From positions 124,001 to 188,000 of the forward strand of contig JALNZG010000003.1 of NCBI GenBank assembly GCA_023229425.1: DNA of 64,000 nucleotides, in the 5' to 3' direction. A program made the translations under genes and the position numbers. Numbering within the stretch: position 1 is the stretch's first letter; each line of letters starts with the position of its first letter. The notes below the pieces were generated by a model. It saw only the letters and a program-made list of their open reading frames with translations. It ran no database searches and was not told where the DNA came from. Positions 9,562 through 17,563 of the stretch are shown one piece after another. The stretch comes from Ignavibacteriaceae bacterium (GTDB lineage: Bacteria; Bacteroidota; Ignavibacteria; Ignavibacteriales; Ignavibacteriaceae).

Positions 9562-10086
9562 TTATTTCTCCGATTCATTCCATTTATTTCGTAACCAAAC
9601 TTTGGTGCGCGTTAAAATTGTTCGCGAAGCGCTTTCTTTTATGTTCAACATTTCGCTGATCTCCGCATGCGAATATCCTTCAATTTCATAAAGAATAAAG
9701 ACCATCCGTTTAGCTTCGCTCAATTCCATCAACCAATCCTTCATCACTAATTCCCATTGAAAATTGCTGTCTTCCATCTCCGAAGCAATTTCAACTTCAT
9801 CAACAGAAATATTTTTATTTGCATTAGCTTTTCTGAAATCCATCTTCATTTCATTAATGGCGATCTTGAACAGCCAGGTTTTAAAAAGAGAGATGCCGTC
9901 AAACTGATTAATATTTTCATAAGCTTTTATGAATGCCCGCTGTACCCAGTCTTCAACTTTTGAATTATCAATCGAGAACTGCTTCATAAACATGAAAAGC
10001 GGCGATACATTATTTTTGTAAAGCTCTTTAAAAGCATTCCGGTCTCCGTTTTTTATACGTTTAACCAGGTTTATTTCTTCAAGCAT
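9562..10086 (-). CDS. RNA polymerase sigma factor, ECF (sigma-70) family
   Basis: A 174-residue extracytoplasmic-function sigma factor. Region 2 (FMKQFSIDNSKVEDWVQRAFIKAYENI, split here by normal variation) and region 4 with a helix-turn-helix (YSHAEISEMLNIKESASRTILTR in outline) are both present and there is no sigma-1.1 or sigma-3. It heads a four-gene minus-strand operon with an anti-sigma-like protein, a DUF4097 adhesin and a barrel, so it probably controls an envelope-related regulon and its own operon. Confidence 0.9.
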   Translation of the reverse strand: MLEEINLVKRIKNGDRNAFKELYKNNVSPLFMFMKQFSIDNSKVEDWVQRAFIKAYENINQFDGISLFKTWLFKIAINEMKMDFRKANANKNISVDEVEIASEMEDSNFQWELVMKDWLMELSEAKRMVFILYEIEGYSHAEISEMLNIKESASRTILTRTKVWLRNKWNESEK

Positions 10087-10667
10087 AAAGATTTATTTTG
10101 TTTGATTATTAGATGCTGTGGAATAATAAAACGCTACAACAAAATTAAAGTTATTTTGATTATTTGTTGTTAATTGAAGGGAGGATTCCACAACCTACTA
10201 ACCAGAGATAAGCGAAGGAAATGTTAAAACTGTGAAATGACATTATTAGAATATTTTTTTTAGGAATGAAAATATATTCCGCTTTTCCACAGTTAAAAAT
10301 TGAGAGAGGATTTCTGCAACCTCTGGAGTTCTCAAGTATCCATATGATTTATGCGGATTTCGGTCTCCCAAATTTGAATAATTATTCTTCACTAATTGCC
10401 AAGTACTTTCACTCCCCTCGAATTGCGTTTATAAATCTCCGAAAGTATATGAATTATATATACCTATCGCAAATAATTTTAAAATCATTACCGGTGCAAC
10501 AAAATCTACTTGTTATCAGTTTACTAACTTCATTATTATGTTAAATTAATAGCAGTATTCAAAAATTGAACCTGTTCGTCAAATAAAATTCGAGTTCATT
10601 CATTATATTGCTTCCACGAATAAAATATTTTTTTACAATAAAAGGTAAGAAGATTGACTTTAAATCA
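10087..10667. other. 581-nt region between the ECF sigma operon and rnpB
   Basis: No convincing gene. It should hold the divergent promoters for the ECF operon (minus) and rnpB/recJ (plus). TGTGGAAT (10117-10124) can pair with ATTCCACA (10185-10192), a possible leader hairpin of the sigma gene. Around 10165-10200 and 10290-10320 there are two diverged copies of a segment like ggaggattcc.caacct. A 92-codon plus-strand ORF at 10266-10544 has a poor start region and no recognisable domain, and I do not accept it. Confidence 0.4.
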
Positions 10668-11082
10668 CGATCAAGTTGGGCAATTGCTCTCCGCTATAGG
10701 CGGGGGGAGGAAAGTCCGAACTCCACAGAGCAAAGCGCCGGATAACGTCCGGGCATTAATTTATTAATGACGGAAAGTACCACAGAAAAGATACCTCCCC
10801 GGTGTAAATCGGAGAAAGGGTGAAATGGCAGGGTAAGAGCCTACCGCTCTAAAAGTAATTTTAGAGGTTCCTTTAAAGGAAGTGGCGCTTTAGCGCCATC
10901 AAGGCAAACCCCACTTGGAGAAAGGTCAAATAGGAAAGTTCCACGCCACGGCGTGGCGAGGCTGCTCGCTTTGATTAGCTTTCGGGTAGACCGATCGAGG
11001 GTTGAAGTAATTCAACTCCCAGACAAATAATTGCCGTGGCGCTTTTGGCGTCATTACAAAATTCGGCTTATAGACTTGATCG
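10668..11082 (+). ncRNA. rnpB: RNase P RNA (bacterial type A)
   Basis: Conserved core blocks are present in the right order: GGAGGAAAGTCCGAACTCC near 10713, the ACAGAAA block near 10782, GGGTGAAATGGCAGGGTAAG near 10819, GGCAAACCCC near 10903, GTAGACCGATCGAGGG near 10985, AGACAAATAATTGCC near 11020 and ACAAAATTCGGCTTATAGA near 11056. The ends pair as helix P1: cgatcaagt (10668-10676) with acttgatcg (11074-11082). This RNA is the catalytic subunit that trims tRNA 5' leaders. Three GGCGC-rich hairpins (10883-10898, 10941-10956, about 11036-11054) decorate the variable helices. Confidence 0.97.
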
Positions 11083-11109
11083 TCTTTTTAGTCTCTTCTT
11101 TATACAAGT

Positions 11110-12825
11110 ATGATTGAAAAGCGTTGGAAATTAAAGGAAGTAGATGATCTCTTTGAGATTAACTACTTGGCTGATTCTCTCAATATTTCAGAAATTTTAG
11201 CCAAACTTCTCGTCCTTCGCGATATTAAAACTTTCACACAAGCTAAAAGTTTTTTCCGCGCATCATTGATTGACCTTTGCGATCCCTTCTTAATGAACGG
11301 TATGGAAGCCGCTACACATCGTGTTATTGAAGCGGTTACAAACCAGGAAAAAATTCTTGTGTACGGCGACTATGATGTTGACGGTACAAGTTCTACGGCT
11401 ATGCTCTATATGTTTTTAAAAAAACTCGAGGCAAATGTTGATTACTTCATCCCTAACCGGATAAAAGAAGGTTACGGAATTTCAATGCAAGGGATTGATT
11501 ATGCAAAAGAATTGGAAGTAAAATTATTAATCTCTGTTGACTGCGGTATTACTGCGGTGGATGAAGTTGAGTACGCAAAAAAGTTTGGAATTGATGTTAT
11601 TATCTGTGACCATCATCAGCCGAAGGAAAAGCTACCTGATTGCTATGCATTACTTGACCCGATCAAACCGAATTGCAATTATCCTTTTAAATATCTTTCC
11701 GGTGCCGGAGTAACGTTCAAACTTATTCAAGGAATTTGTGAGCGGATTGGCAAACGTGAAGAACCGATGGAATATTTAGACCTGGTTGCTCTTGCAGGCG
11801 CTGCGGACATCGTTCCTTTAATTGATGAAAACCGCTTGCTTGTAAAAGAAGGATTGGCACAAATAAATAGATCGCCACGTCCTGGGATTAAAGCATTGCT
11901 TAACAGCGCAAAAATAAGCCCGGGAAATCTTAACTCGGGACAAATCGTCTTTGCACTTGCACCAAGAATAAATGCAGTCGGACGTTTAAGCGAAGCCAAA
12001 ACTGCCGTTGAATTAATGATCACCAATGATGATGTTGAAGCGACCAGGCTTGCCCTGGTTTTAGAGAAAGAAAATTATGAAAGAAGAAAAATTGATGTCG
12101 ATACATTAGCCGAAGCGATCGAAAAAGTTGTCGACAGTGTGGATATTATAGAGGATTTGGCTATCGTCCTTCACGAAGAAAATTGGCATCCGGGTGTTAT
12201 TGGTATTGTAGCTTCTAGATTGGTTGAAAAATATTACAAACCTACTGTTATGCTTACCACAATTGATGGAATTGCAAAAGGTTCTGCAAGAAGTATTGCA
12301 AGTTTTAATATTTATGATGCGCTAAAGGAATGCGAAGACCTGTTAATCCATTTTGGCGGACATGAAGCAGCAGCGGGATTAGCCGTTGAAATTGATAAAA
12401 TTGATGAGTTCCGGGAAAGATTCCTAAAGATCGTTAAAGAAAAAATTGACCGGAATGATCTTATTCCCGAAATAACAATTGATTCAAAAATTAAATTATC
12501 CGAAATTACAGCTAAGTTTATTAGAATTGTTGATCAGTTTTCTCCGTTTGGTCCAAAAAATATGCGCCCAGTATTATGGGCTGAAAATGTGCACTCAATT
12601 TCATCCCGTATAATCAGCGGGAAACATCTGGTACTAACTATCAAACAAGAAGATAGTGATAAAGTTTTTGATTGTATCGGCTTTAACATGGCTGAATTTG
12701 CCCCGTTAATTAACGGCGGAACTGTTAAGTTTGATACGGTTTTTTCAATCGACCAAATGGTTAAAGACGGAAAAGTGTTTCCGCAATTCAGAATTAAAGA
12801 CATAAAAATAAAAGAAAATAAATAG
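11110..12825 (+). CDS. recJ: Single-stranded-DNA-specific exonuclease RecJ
   Basis: A 571-residue 5'-3' exonuclease for recombination and mismatch repair. DHH-family motifs are visible: DYDVDGTSS near residue 85, VDCGIT near 145, DHHQPKEKLPD near 165 and the DHHA1 motif GGHEAAAG near 418, followed by an OB domain. Its ATG follows rnpB by 27 nt with no clear Shine-Dalgarno. The neighbours yebC, ruvC and ruvA make this a DNA-repair gene group on the plus strand. Confidence 0.96.
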   Translation: MIEKRWKLKEVDDLFEINYLADSLNISEILAKLLVLRDIKTFTQAKSFFRASLIDLCDPFLMNGMEAATHRVIEAVTNQEKILVYGDYDVDGTSSTAMLYMFLKKLEANVDYFIPNRIKEGYGISMQGIDYAKELEVKLLISVDCGITAVDEVEYAKKFGIDVIICDHHQPKEKLPDCYALLDPIKPNCNYPFKYLSGAGVTFKLIQGICERIGKREEPMEYLDLVALAGAADIVPLIDENRLLVKEGLAQINRSPRPGIKALLNSAKISPGNLNSGQIVFALAPRINAVGRLSEAKTAVELMITNDDVEATRLALVLEKENYERRKIDVDTLAEAIEKVVDSVDIIEDLAIVLHEENWHPGVIGIVASRLVEKYYKPTVMLTTIDGIAKGSARSIASFNIYDALKECEDLLIHFGGHEAAAGLAVEIDKIDEFRERFLKIVKEKIDRNDLIPEITIDSKIKLSEITAKFIRIVDQFSPFGPKNMRPVLWAENVHSISSRIISGKHLVLTIKQEDSDKVFDCIGFNMAEFAPLINGGTVKFDTVFSIDQMVKDGKVFPQFRIKDIKIKENK

Positions 12826-12836
12826 GAGAATTTCTT

Positions 12837-13562
12837 ATGTCAGGTCATTCAAAATGGGCAACGATAAAAAGGAAAAAAGGGGCGGCAGATGCAAAACGCG
12901 GTAAAATATTTACCAAACTGATCAAAGAAATTACTATCGCTGCGCGTCAAGGCGGCGGAGACGCAAACGGAAATCCGAGATTGCGGCTCGGAATTGATAA
13001 CGCAAAAGCTGCAAACATGCCCGCCGATAATATCGAACGCGCAATAAAAAAAGCTACCGGTGAATTAGAAGGTGTTTCTTTTACCGAATTAATGTACGAA
13101 GGATACGGACCGGGCGGCATTGCAATACTTGTTGAAGTTGCAACCGATAATAAAAATCGGACAGTAGCAGAGGTCAGACATATCTTCAGTAAAATCGGCG
13201 GAAGCATGGGAGAATCCGGTTCTGTTGCATGGATGTTTGAAAGAAAAGGAATTATCACCGTTAAGCGCTATAATAAAAGCGAAGATGACGTAATGGAAAT
13301 TGTTCTTGATGCAGGCGCCGATGATATGCAAACCGAAGAAGATGTTTTTGAAGTTACTACTTCGCTTGAATCATTTGAAACGGTTAGAAAGATACTGCTC
13401 GAAAAAGGATTAGAAATTGAAAACGCTTCACTTGAGTGGATAGCAAAAAACACGCTCGCAGTTGCCGGAGAAGATGCCGAAAAAGTTGTAAAACTTATTG
13501 AAACCCTTGAAGATAATGAAGATGTGCAGAATGTTTTTTCTAACGCAGATATTCAAGAATAG
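12837..13562 (+). CDS. yebC: YebC/PmpR family protein
   Basis: A 241-residue member of the YebC/TACO1 family, with the typical start MSGHSKWATIKRKKGAADAK and the later blocks GYGPGGIAILVE and MGESGSVAWMFERKG. It begins 11 nt after recJ with the Shine-Dalgarno-like aggagaat. YebC proteins have been described as transcriptional regulators and, more recently, as ribosome-associated factors that help translate proline stretches. The linkage with ruvC-ruvA is typical, though here three membrane-protein genes lie in between. Confidence 0.95.
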   Translation: MSGHSKWATIKRKKGAADAKRGKIFTKLIKEITIAARQGGGDANGNPRLRLGIDNAKAANMPADNIERAIKKATGELEGVSFTELMYEGYGPGGIAILVEVATDNKNRTVAEVRHIFSKIGGSMGESGSVAWMFERKGIITVKRYNKSEDDVMEIVLDAGADDMQTEEDVFEVTTSLESFETVRKILLEKGLEIENASLEWIAKNTLAVAGEDAEKVVKLIETLEDNEDVQNVFSNADIQE

Positions 13563-13794
13563 CTACTATGTTACCAGAACAATCATACACTTATAAAATA
13601 ATGAAGCTGATATTTTATTTTCGAACTTGGATTGAATGAATGTCGATTTATGAAAAATTCTTGCTCTTAGTTTTTATATTAGTTAGGTTCACAACGAATA
13701 AATTTTGTTAAAAAAATTCTTTTGTTCAGTTAATCTTCTTAAATTATTCAGGGTTCAATTAAATTATTTACTTATTCATTATAGGAGTTTAAGT

Positions 13795-14421
13795 ATGATT
13801 TTCTATTGGCTCATTGGTGGAATTGTTATAACTACCCTTACCTTTTTTCTTTCTATTGATAATATTAATCTTTGGAAAAGTTTAAATGCATCTGCAATTG
13901 TTGCTTTAGCTTATTGCATTGTGCTTATTATTTTCAACATCAAACTTTTTCCCCTTAAAAGAAAAATTGTTCTGATAGCAGTATTTGTTATTGGAGTGTT
14001 TTTTGTTTTTAAATCTTGGTCATTAGCTTACGAACAATCTACCTGGCAAAAAGAAACGCTGCTAAGAATAAGGGGAAGTATTAGTAGAGGAGTGCTCAAT
14101 GTAAGTTTAAATAACGCCATGTTGCATGTTCTTTCAAACTATCATTCGCAGGCAGATAAGAATAAAAAATCCTTAAAAGAAATTTACAATGAACTTATCA
14201 AAACGGATTCCGGCTTTATTGAAACTCTAAAATTATCTCAAGAAGATAGTCCGTTGATTTATAATAAAGTTCTTAGTGATACAGAATTAGTTTTTATCGG
14301 GCAAGAAATTTTTGTTAAAGGAAGAAATCCGGATTTTGCGAACGCTTCCGGGAAAAAAGGGATGGTCCAAGTTAGAGCAACATTAACATCGAAAGGAGTA
14401 AAGTATGAATCAGAAAACTGA
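13795..14421 (+). CDS. Uncharacterised membrane protein with C-terminal VQV motif
   Basis: I place the start at the ATG 13795 because AGGAG lies 7 nt upstream (13783-13787); a longer in-frame reading from a TTG at 13705 has no such site. The 208-residue product has three hydrophobic segments in the first 80 or so residues, then a soluble part ending NPDFANASGKKGMVQVRA. The next protein ends in the similar NPNFSNYNGQKGFVQVIA, so the two C-terminal domains look homologous. The family is unknown to me. It overlaps the next gene by 17 nt. Confidence 0.7.
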   Translation: MIFYWLIGGIVITTLTFFLSIDNINLWKSLNASAIVALAYCIVLIIFNIKLFPLKRKIVLIAVFVIGVFFVFKSWSLAYEQSTWQKETLLRIRGSISRGVLNVSLNNAMLHVLSNYHSQADKNKKSLKEIYNELIKTDSGFIETLKLSQEDSPLIYNKVLSDTELVFIGQEIFVKGRNPDFANASGKKGMVQVRATLTSKGVKYESEN

Positions 14422-15298
14422 TAACGATTCCAACGGAACAAAAAATGTTTCGGAATTTTCTCCTTCGTTTATAAAATTAATTATTGCCTTAACTTTATTT
14501 ACTCTTATTCTCGCTTTTTTTAGCGGTAAGATATATCCGTATGTGTTGGATCTGCCGGAGGTCTTTAAAGGAGGATTGATTTTGCCTTGGTTTGGAGCAA
14601 TGGGATTAACAATTATTCAAGGTATTAATGAATTTAACGGGCAAATATTTTTGTTCGGAACTCAATCAAAAATTTATTTATTAGTCAGCATTTTATTGAT
14701 TGGAATTGTTTTCCCAACATTAATGATGTTTGGACTAAAAGATTCTTACCAGAAAAAAACTGCTTCAGATGAAGAGAAGAAATATGTTTTCTATCCTCAT
14801 TCTGTTCAAGTAATTTTAAGTGGTATAATTTTAATTTCGATTTTCATTTCATCAATCCTTCACTTTTATGTTGCTTCAAAGATTAGTGAGAATATGAAAA
14901 GAAATATCGCTATGGAGGACAACCGTGATAATATTGTGTCGGAATTAATTGATCTCTCTAATGAAGCACGGCAGTTTGCTATACTTCCTAATGAACTTGG
15001 CGGCGGCAATGGTTCTTTTGTTCTTTCTCCGATAGACTCAGAAGAAAAAAAGTATGTTGAATTAAATAATTTAAAATCTTTTGCTTCAGTCAAAGAAGCA
15101 AATTATTTTTTAGTGCCTTATAAATCAGATTCCCTAATGACCATTGTTGCTGTTAGTAAAACAAAATGTTCAAATCCAAATTTTTCCAATTATAACGGAC
15201 AAAAAGGTTTTGTGCAAGTGATTGCTAATATTAGTAAAAATAGTGCATCTACACGAGTTGAATCATCAAGTCGATTTAATAATGCTGAAGGAGATTAA
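14405..15298 (+). CDS. Uncharacterised four-helix membrane protein, paralogous C-terminus
   Basis: A 297-residue protein with about four transmembrane segments (near residues 20-38, 50-65, 90-110 and 137-155) and a soluble C-terminal domain of about 140 residues ending NPNFSNYNGQKGFVQVIA, which resembles the end of the preceding protein. The start is supported by GAAAGGAG 8 nt upstream. It overlaps the upstream gene by 17 nt and is adjacent to the next, so the three are probably translated together. No function can be assigned. Confidence 0.7.
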   Translation: MNQKTDNDSNGTKNVSEFSPSFIKLIIALTLFTLILAFFSGKIYPYVLDLPEVFKGGLILPWFGAMGLTIIQGINEFNGQIFLFGTQSKIYLLVSILLIGIVFPTLMMFGLKDSYQKKTASDEEKKYVFYPHSVQVILSGIILISIFISSILHFYVASKISENMKRNIAMEDNRDNIVSELIDLSNEARQFAILPNELGGGNGSFVLSPIDSEEKKYVELNNLKSFASVKEANYFLVPYKSDSLMTIVAVSKTKCSNPNFSNYNGQKGFVQVIANISKNSASTRVESSSRFNNAEGD

Positions 15299-15299
15299 T

Positions 15300-15722
15300 A
15301 TGGATAATTTACAAACACAAAAAATAATAGATTGGCGCTGGGTTGGTGCCGGATTTTGTCTTTTGGTAATTTACCATTTGCTTCCTTCTATTTTAATTTC
15401 CGGATTTTTAGTTAATGGTTATTTAAGTTTATTTGGATGGATGTTTATTGGTATAATTATTTTAAGTTTTTATTTCGGATACAAATCCAGCGGTGTTACA
15501 ATAATTGAACCCGGAATTGCCGCTGTACTTTATTCTTTACTCTTCATTTATTCTTCAAAAGGAATGTTGTATAAGACGATGGACTGGAATGCCTCTCCTT
15601 TGTTATTTTATTTATTGTTCTTTGGCGTTTCGTTTGTGTTTGCAACATTGAGTGCTTGGTTTGGAGAAAGATTTCAAGCGTTAAAGAAAGAAAAAGAATT
15701 GAAACAATCAACCCCGGCATAA
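15300..15722 (+). CDS. Uncharacterised small membrane protein
   Basis: The ATG at 15300 is preceded by AAGGAG and gives a 140-residue protein; a longer in-frame reading from 15222 lies within the upstream gene and is unlikely. Four transmembrane segments cover most of the chain, with a short lysine/glutamate-rich tail. It is the third gene of a membrane-protein trio between yebC and ruvC. The family is unrecognised. Confidence 0.65.
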   Translation: MDNLQTQKIIDWRWVGAGFCLLVIYHLLPSILISGFLVNGYLSLFGWMFIGIIILSFYFGYKSSGVTIIEPGIAAVLYSLLFIYSSKGMLYKTMDWNASPLLFYLLFFGVSFVFATLSAWFGERFQALKKEKELKQSTPA

Positions 15723-15770
15723 ATTTATTTCGGAATTTATTTACTCAAAAAAAAGATAAAGTTATTCTTT

Positions 15771-16304
15771 ATGGTTATCCTCGGAGTTGATCCCGGAACA
15801 ATAAAAACCGGATTTGGCATAGTTCATTATCATAAAAATGAGCTGCGGTTATTACAATTCGGAGTAATCAATCTTGTAAAAGAAAAAACGCTTCCCGATA
15901 AATTAAAAATTATTTATGCGGAGTTAAACCGGTTAGTAGAAAATTATAAGCCGACTGATTTTTCAATTGAAACTACCTTTTTTGGCAAGAATGTGCAATC
16001 AGCTTTGAAGGTTGGATACGCGCGTGGTGTTTCTCTTTTAGCAGCAGTACAGCACCAACTTTTAATAGGTGAATATTCTCCGCGTGAAATTAAAAAATCC
16101 ATCGTCGGAACCGGTGCTGCTTCTAAAGAACAAGTAAATTATATGGTAAAGACGCTGCTGAATGTGCGGGATGAAATTCCGCTTGATGCAAGCGATGCGC
16201 TTGGAGCGGCAATCTGCCACGCGTTTAGAAAAGATAAACAAGCTCCTTCTTCAAAAAGTTGGAAAGCTTTTGCTGAAGCTTTTCCGGAAAGAATAATAGA
16301 ATAA
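15771..16304 (+). CDS. ruvC: Holliday junction resolvase RuvC
   Basis: A 177-residue endonuclease resolving Holliday junctions. Acidic active-site residues are visible in GVDPGTIKTGFG (residue 7), SIETTFFGKN (about 66) and the C-terminal DASDALGAAICH (about 143), in the order expected for the RNase H-like fold. It is followed 2 nt later by ruvA; no ruvB lies in the window. Confidence 0.96.
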   Translation: MVILGVDPGTIKTGFGIVHYHKNELRLLQFGVINLVKEKTLPDKLKIIYAELNRLVENYKPTDFSIETTFFGKNVQSALKVGYARGVSLLAAVQHQLLIGEYSPREIKKSIVGTGAASKEQVNYMVKTLLNVRDEIPLDASDALGAAICHAFRKDKQAPSSKSWKAFAEAFPERIIE

Positions 16305-16306
16305 AA

Positions 16307-16891
16307 ATGATTGGATTTTTAAAAGGAAAAATAATTTCGCTTAAACCGACAAAAATCATTCTTGATGTAAACGGAGTCGGTTATTTGGTTTTTATCTCAA
16401 TCACTACGTTTGAAAAGATCTCTTCACTCGCCGAAGTTTCACTCTATATACACACTCATGTAAAAGAGGATAGTTTAACGCTCTTCGGATTTTTTTCGGA
16501 ATCTGAAAAAGAAATGTTTGAACTGCTAATTTTAATTTCAGGCATCGGTCCTAAATCTGCGCAGACTATTCTTTCCGGTATTTCAGTTGATGAGTTAAAA
16601 GAGGCAATTGAATTTGCGAACATCGGAAGACTAATAGCAATTCCCGGCATCGGAAGAAAAACTGCCGAGAGATTATTGATCGAACTCCGAGGAAAAGTTG
16701 AAGGAATTTCTTCTTTGGGTTTATCTTCCGAACCAAAATCAAACATCAAAAGCGAAGCAACTGCGGCGCTTACAACGCTTGGTTACAAAGTTCAACTTGC
16801 AGAAAAAGTTGTACGCGAGATTAGCACAGAAAACCCGGATATAACCTTGGAAGATATTATCCGTAAATCTCTTTCGGTATTGAATAAATAG
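16307..16891 (+). CDS. ruvA: Holliday junction DNA helicase subunit RuvA
   Basis: A 194-residue protein with an OB-fold N-terminus (MIGFLKGKI), tandem helix-hairpin-helix motifs (LILISGIGPKSAQTIL and LIAIPGIGRKTAERLL) and a C-terminal RuvB-binding domain. It tetramerises on Holliday junctions and loads RuvB. It lies 2 nt after ruvC and ends one base from the stop codon of the convergent FAH gene, inside an 18-bp palindrome. Confidence 0.96.
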   Translation: MIGFLKGKIISLKPTKIILDVNGVGYLVFISITTFEKISSLAEVSLYIHTHVKEDSLTLFGFFSESEKEMFELLILISGIGPKSAQTILSGISVDELKEAIEFANIGRLIAIPGIGRKTAERLLIELRGKVEGISSLGLSSEPKSNIKSEATAALTTLGYKVQLAEKVVREISTENPDITLEDIIRKSLSVLNK

Positions 16892-16903
16892 TTTAAACTA
16901 TTT
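16886..16903. repeat. Perfect 18-bp palindrome across two convergent stop codons
   Basis: AAATAGTTTAAACTATTT is its own reverse complement. It contains the ruvA stop (TAG, 16889-16891) and the FAH gene stop (TAA on the minus strand, 16893-16895), separated by one base. It may act as a compact bidirectional end signal, although the stem is AT-only and weak. Confidence 0.6.
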
Positions 16904-17549
16904 CCGTTTCAATCTTTGCAACGTTTGTAATTTCACCTTCAAGTTTATCTCCTTTATTTAAGTTGCTTACGCCGGATGGAGTTCCGGTAAAAATTAAGTC
17001 TCCTTCTTCCAACGTCATTCGCGAAGAAATGTAAGAAACAAGTTCATCAGGTTTGAACATCATTTTATTTAATGTCTCCTTTTGACGAATTTTTCCGTTC
17101 ACTTTGAGTGAAATTATTTCTTCAAAATTCAAATCATAATCTTCTTTCAAAATGAAATCGGAGATAACCGCGGAAGTATCAAAACATTTCGAAATTGTCC
17201 AGGGATTTCCTTTCTCCTTTAATTGATTTTGCAAATCGCGAAGCGTCATATCCAAACCTATGCCGAAACCAAAAATCGCTTTGCTTGCTTCTTCAATTGA
17301 AACATCGGTAATTTTTTTGCCGATGAGAAGCACAAGTTCAATTTCGTGATGAAGATTGCTGGAGAAAGAAGGATAGATAACCTTCTCGCCGGAATAAATC
17401 ATTGCGGATGTTGGTTTTAAAAATAGTACCGGTTTTTCTTCTGCTTGATGCCCAAGCTCTTTTATATGATCCATATAATTTCTTCCTACGCAGACAATCT
17501 TTCCAACTTCAAATGACCGCTTCTTATCGTGTGTATAAACTTTTTTCAT
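16893..17549 (-). CDS. Fumarylacetoacetate hydrolase family protein
   Basis: A 218-residue protein read from the ATG at 17549; an in-frame extension to 17630 would overlap the upstream gene and lacks family similarity. Motifs of the FAH fold: CVGRNYMDHIKELG, metal-binding LHHEIELVLLIGK near residue 73, and LIFTGTPSGV near the end. Members include acylpyruvate hydrolases and oxaloacetate tautomerases; the exact substrate cannot be read from sequence. It starts 14 nt downstream of the DUF5686 gene. Confidence 0.88.
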   Translation of the reverse strand: MKKVYTHDKKRSFEVGKIVCVGRNYMDHIKELGHQAEEKPVLFLKPTSAMIYSGEKVIYPSFSSNLHHEIELVLLIGKKITDVSIEEASKAIFGFGIGLDMTLRDLQNQLKEKGNPWTISKCFDTSAVISDFILKEDYDLNFEEIISLKVNGKIRQKETLNKMMFKPDELVSYISSRMTLEEGDLIFTGTPSGVSNLNKGDKLEGEITNVAKIETEIV

Positions 17550-17563
17550 TTTATTTCTTTCTT

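Noticed and set aside
10266..10544. 92-codon plus-strand ORF upstream of rnpB
   Set aside because: Weak start region, no domain or signal peptide, sits in the divergent promoter region, composition like the surrounding non-coding DNA.
13568..13639. 23-codon ORF just after yebC
   Set aside because: No ribosome-binding site and no recognisable features; probably chance.
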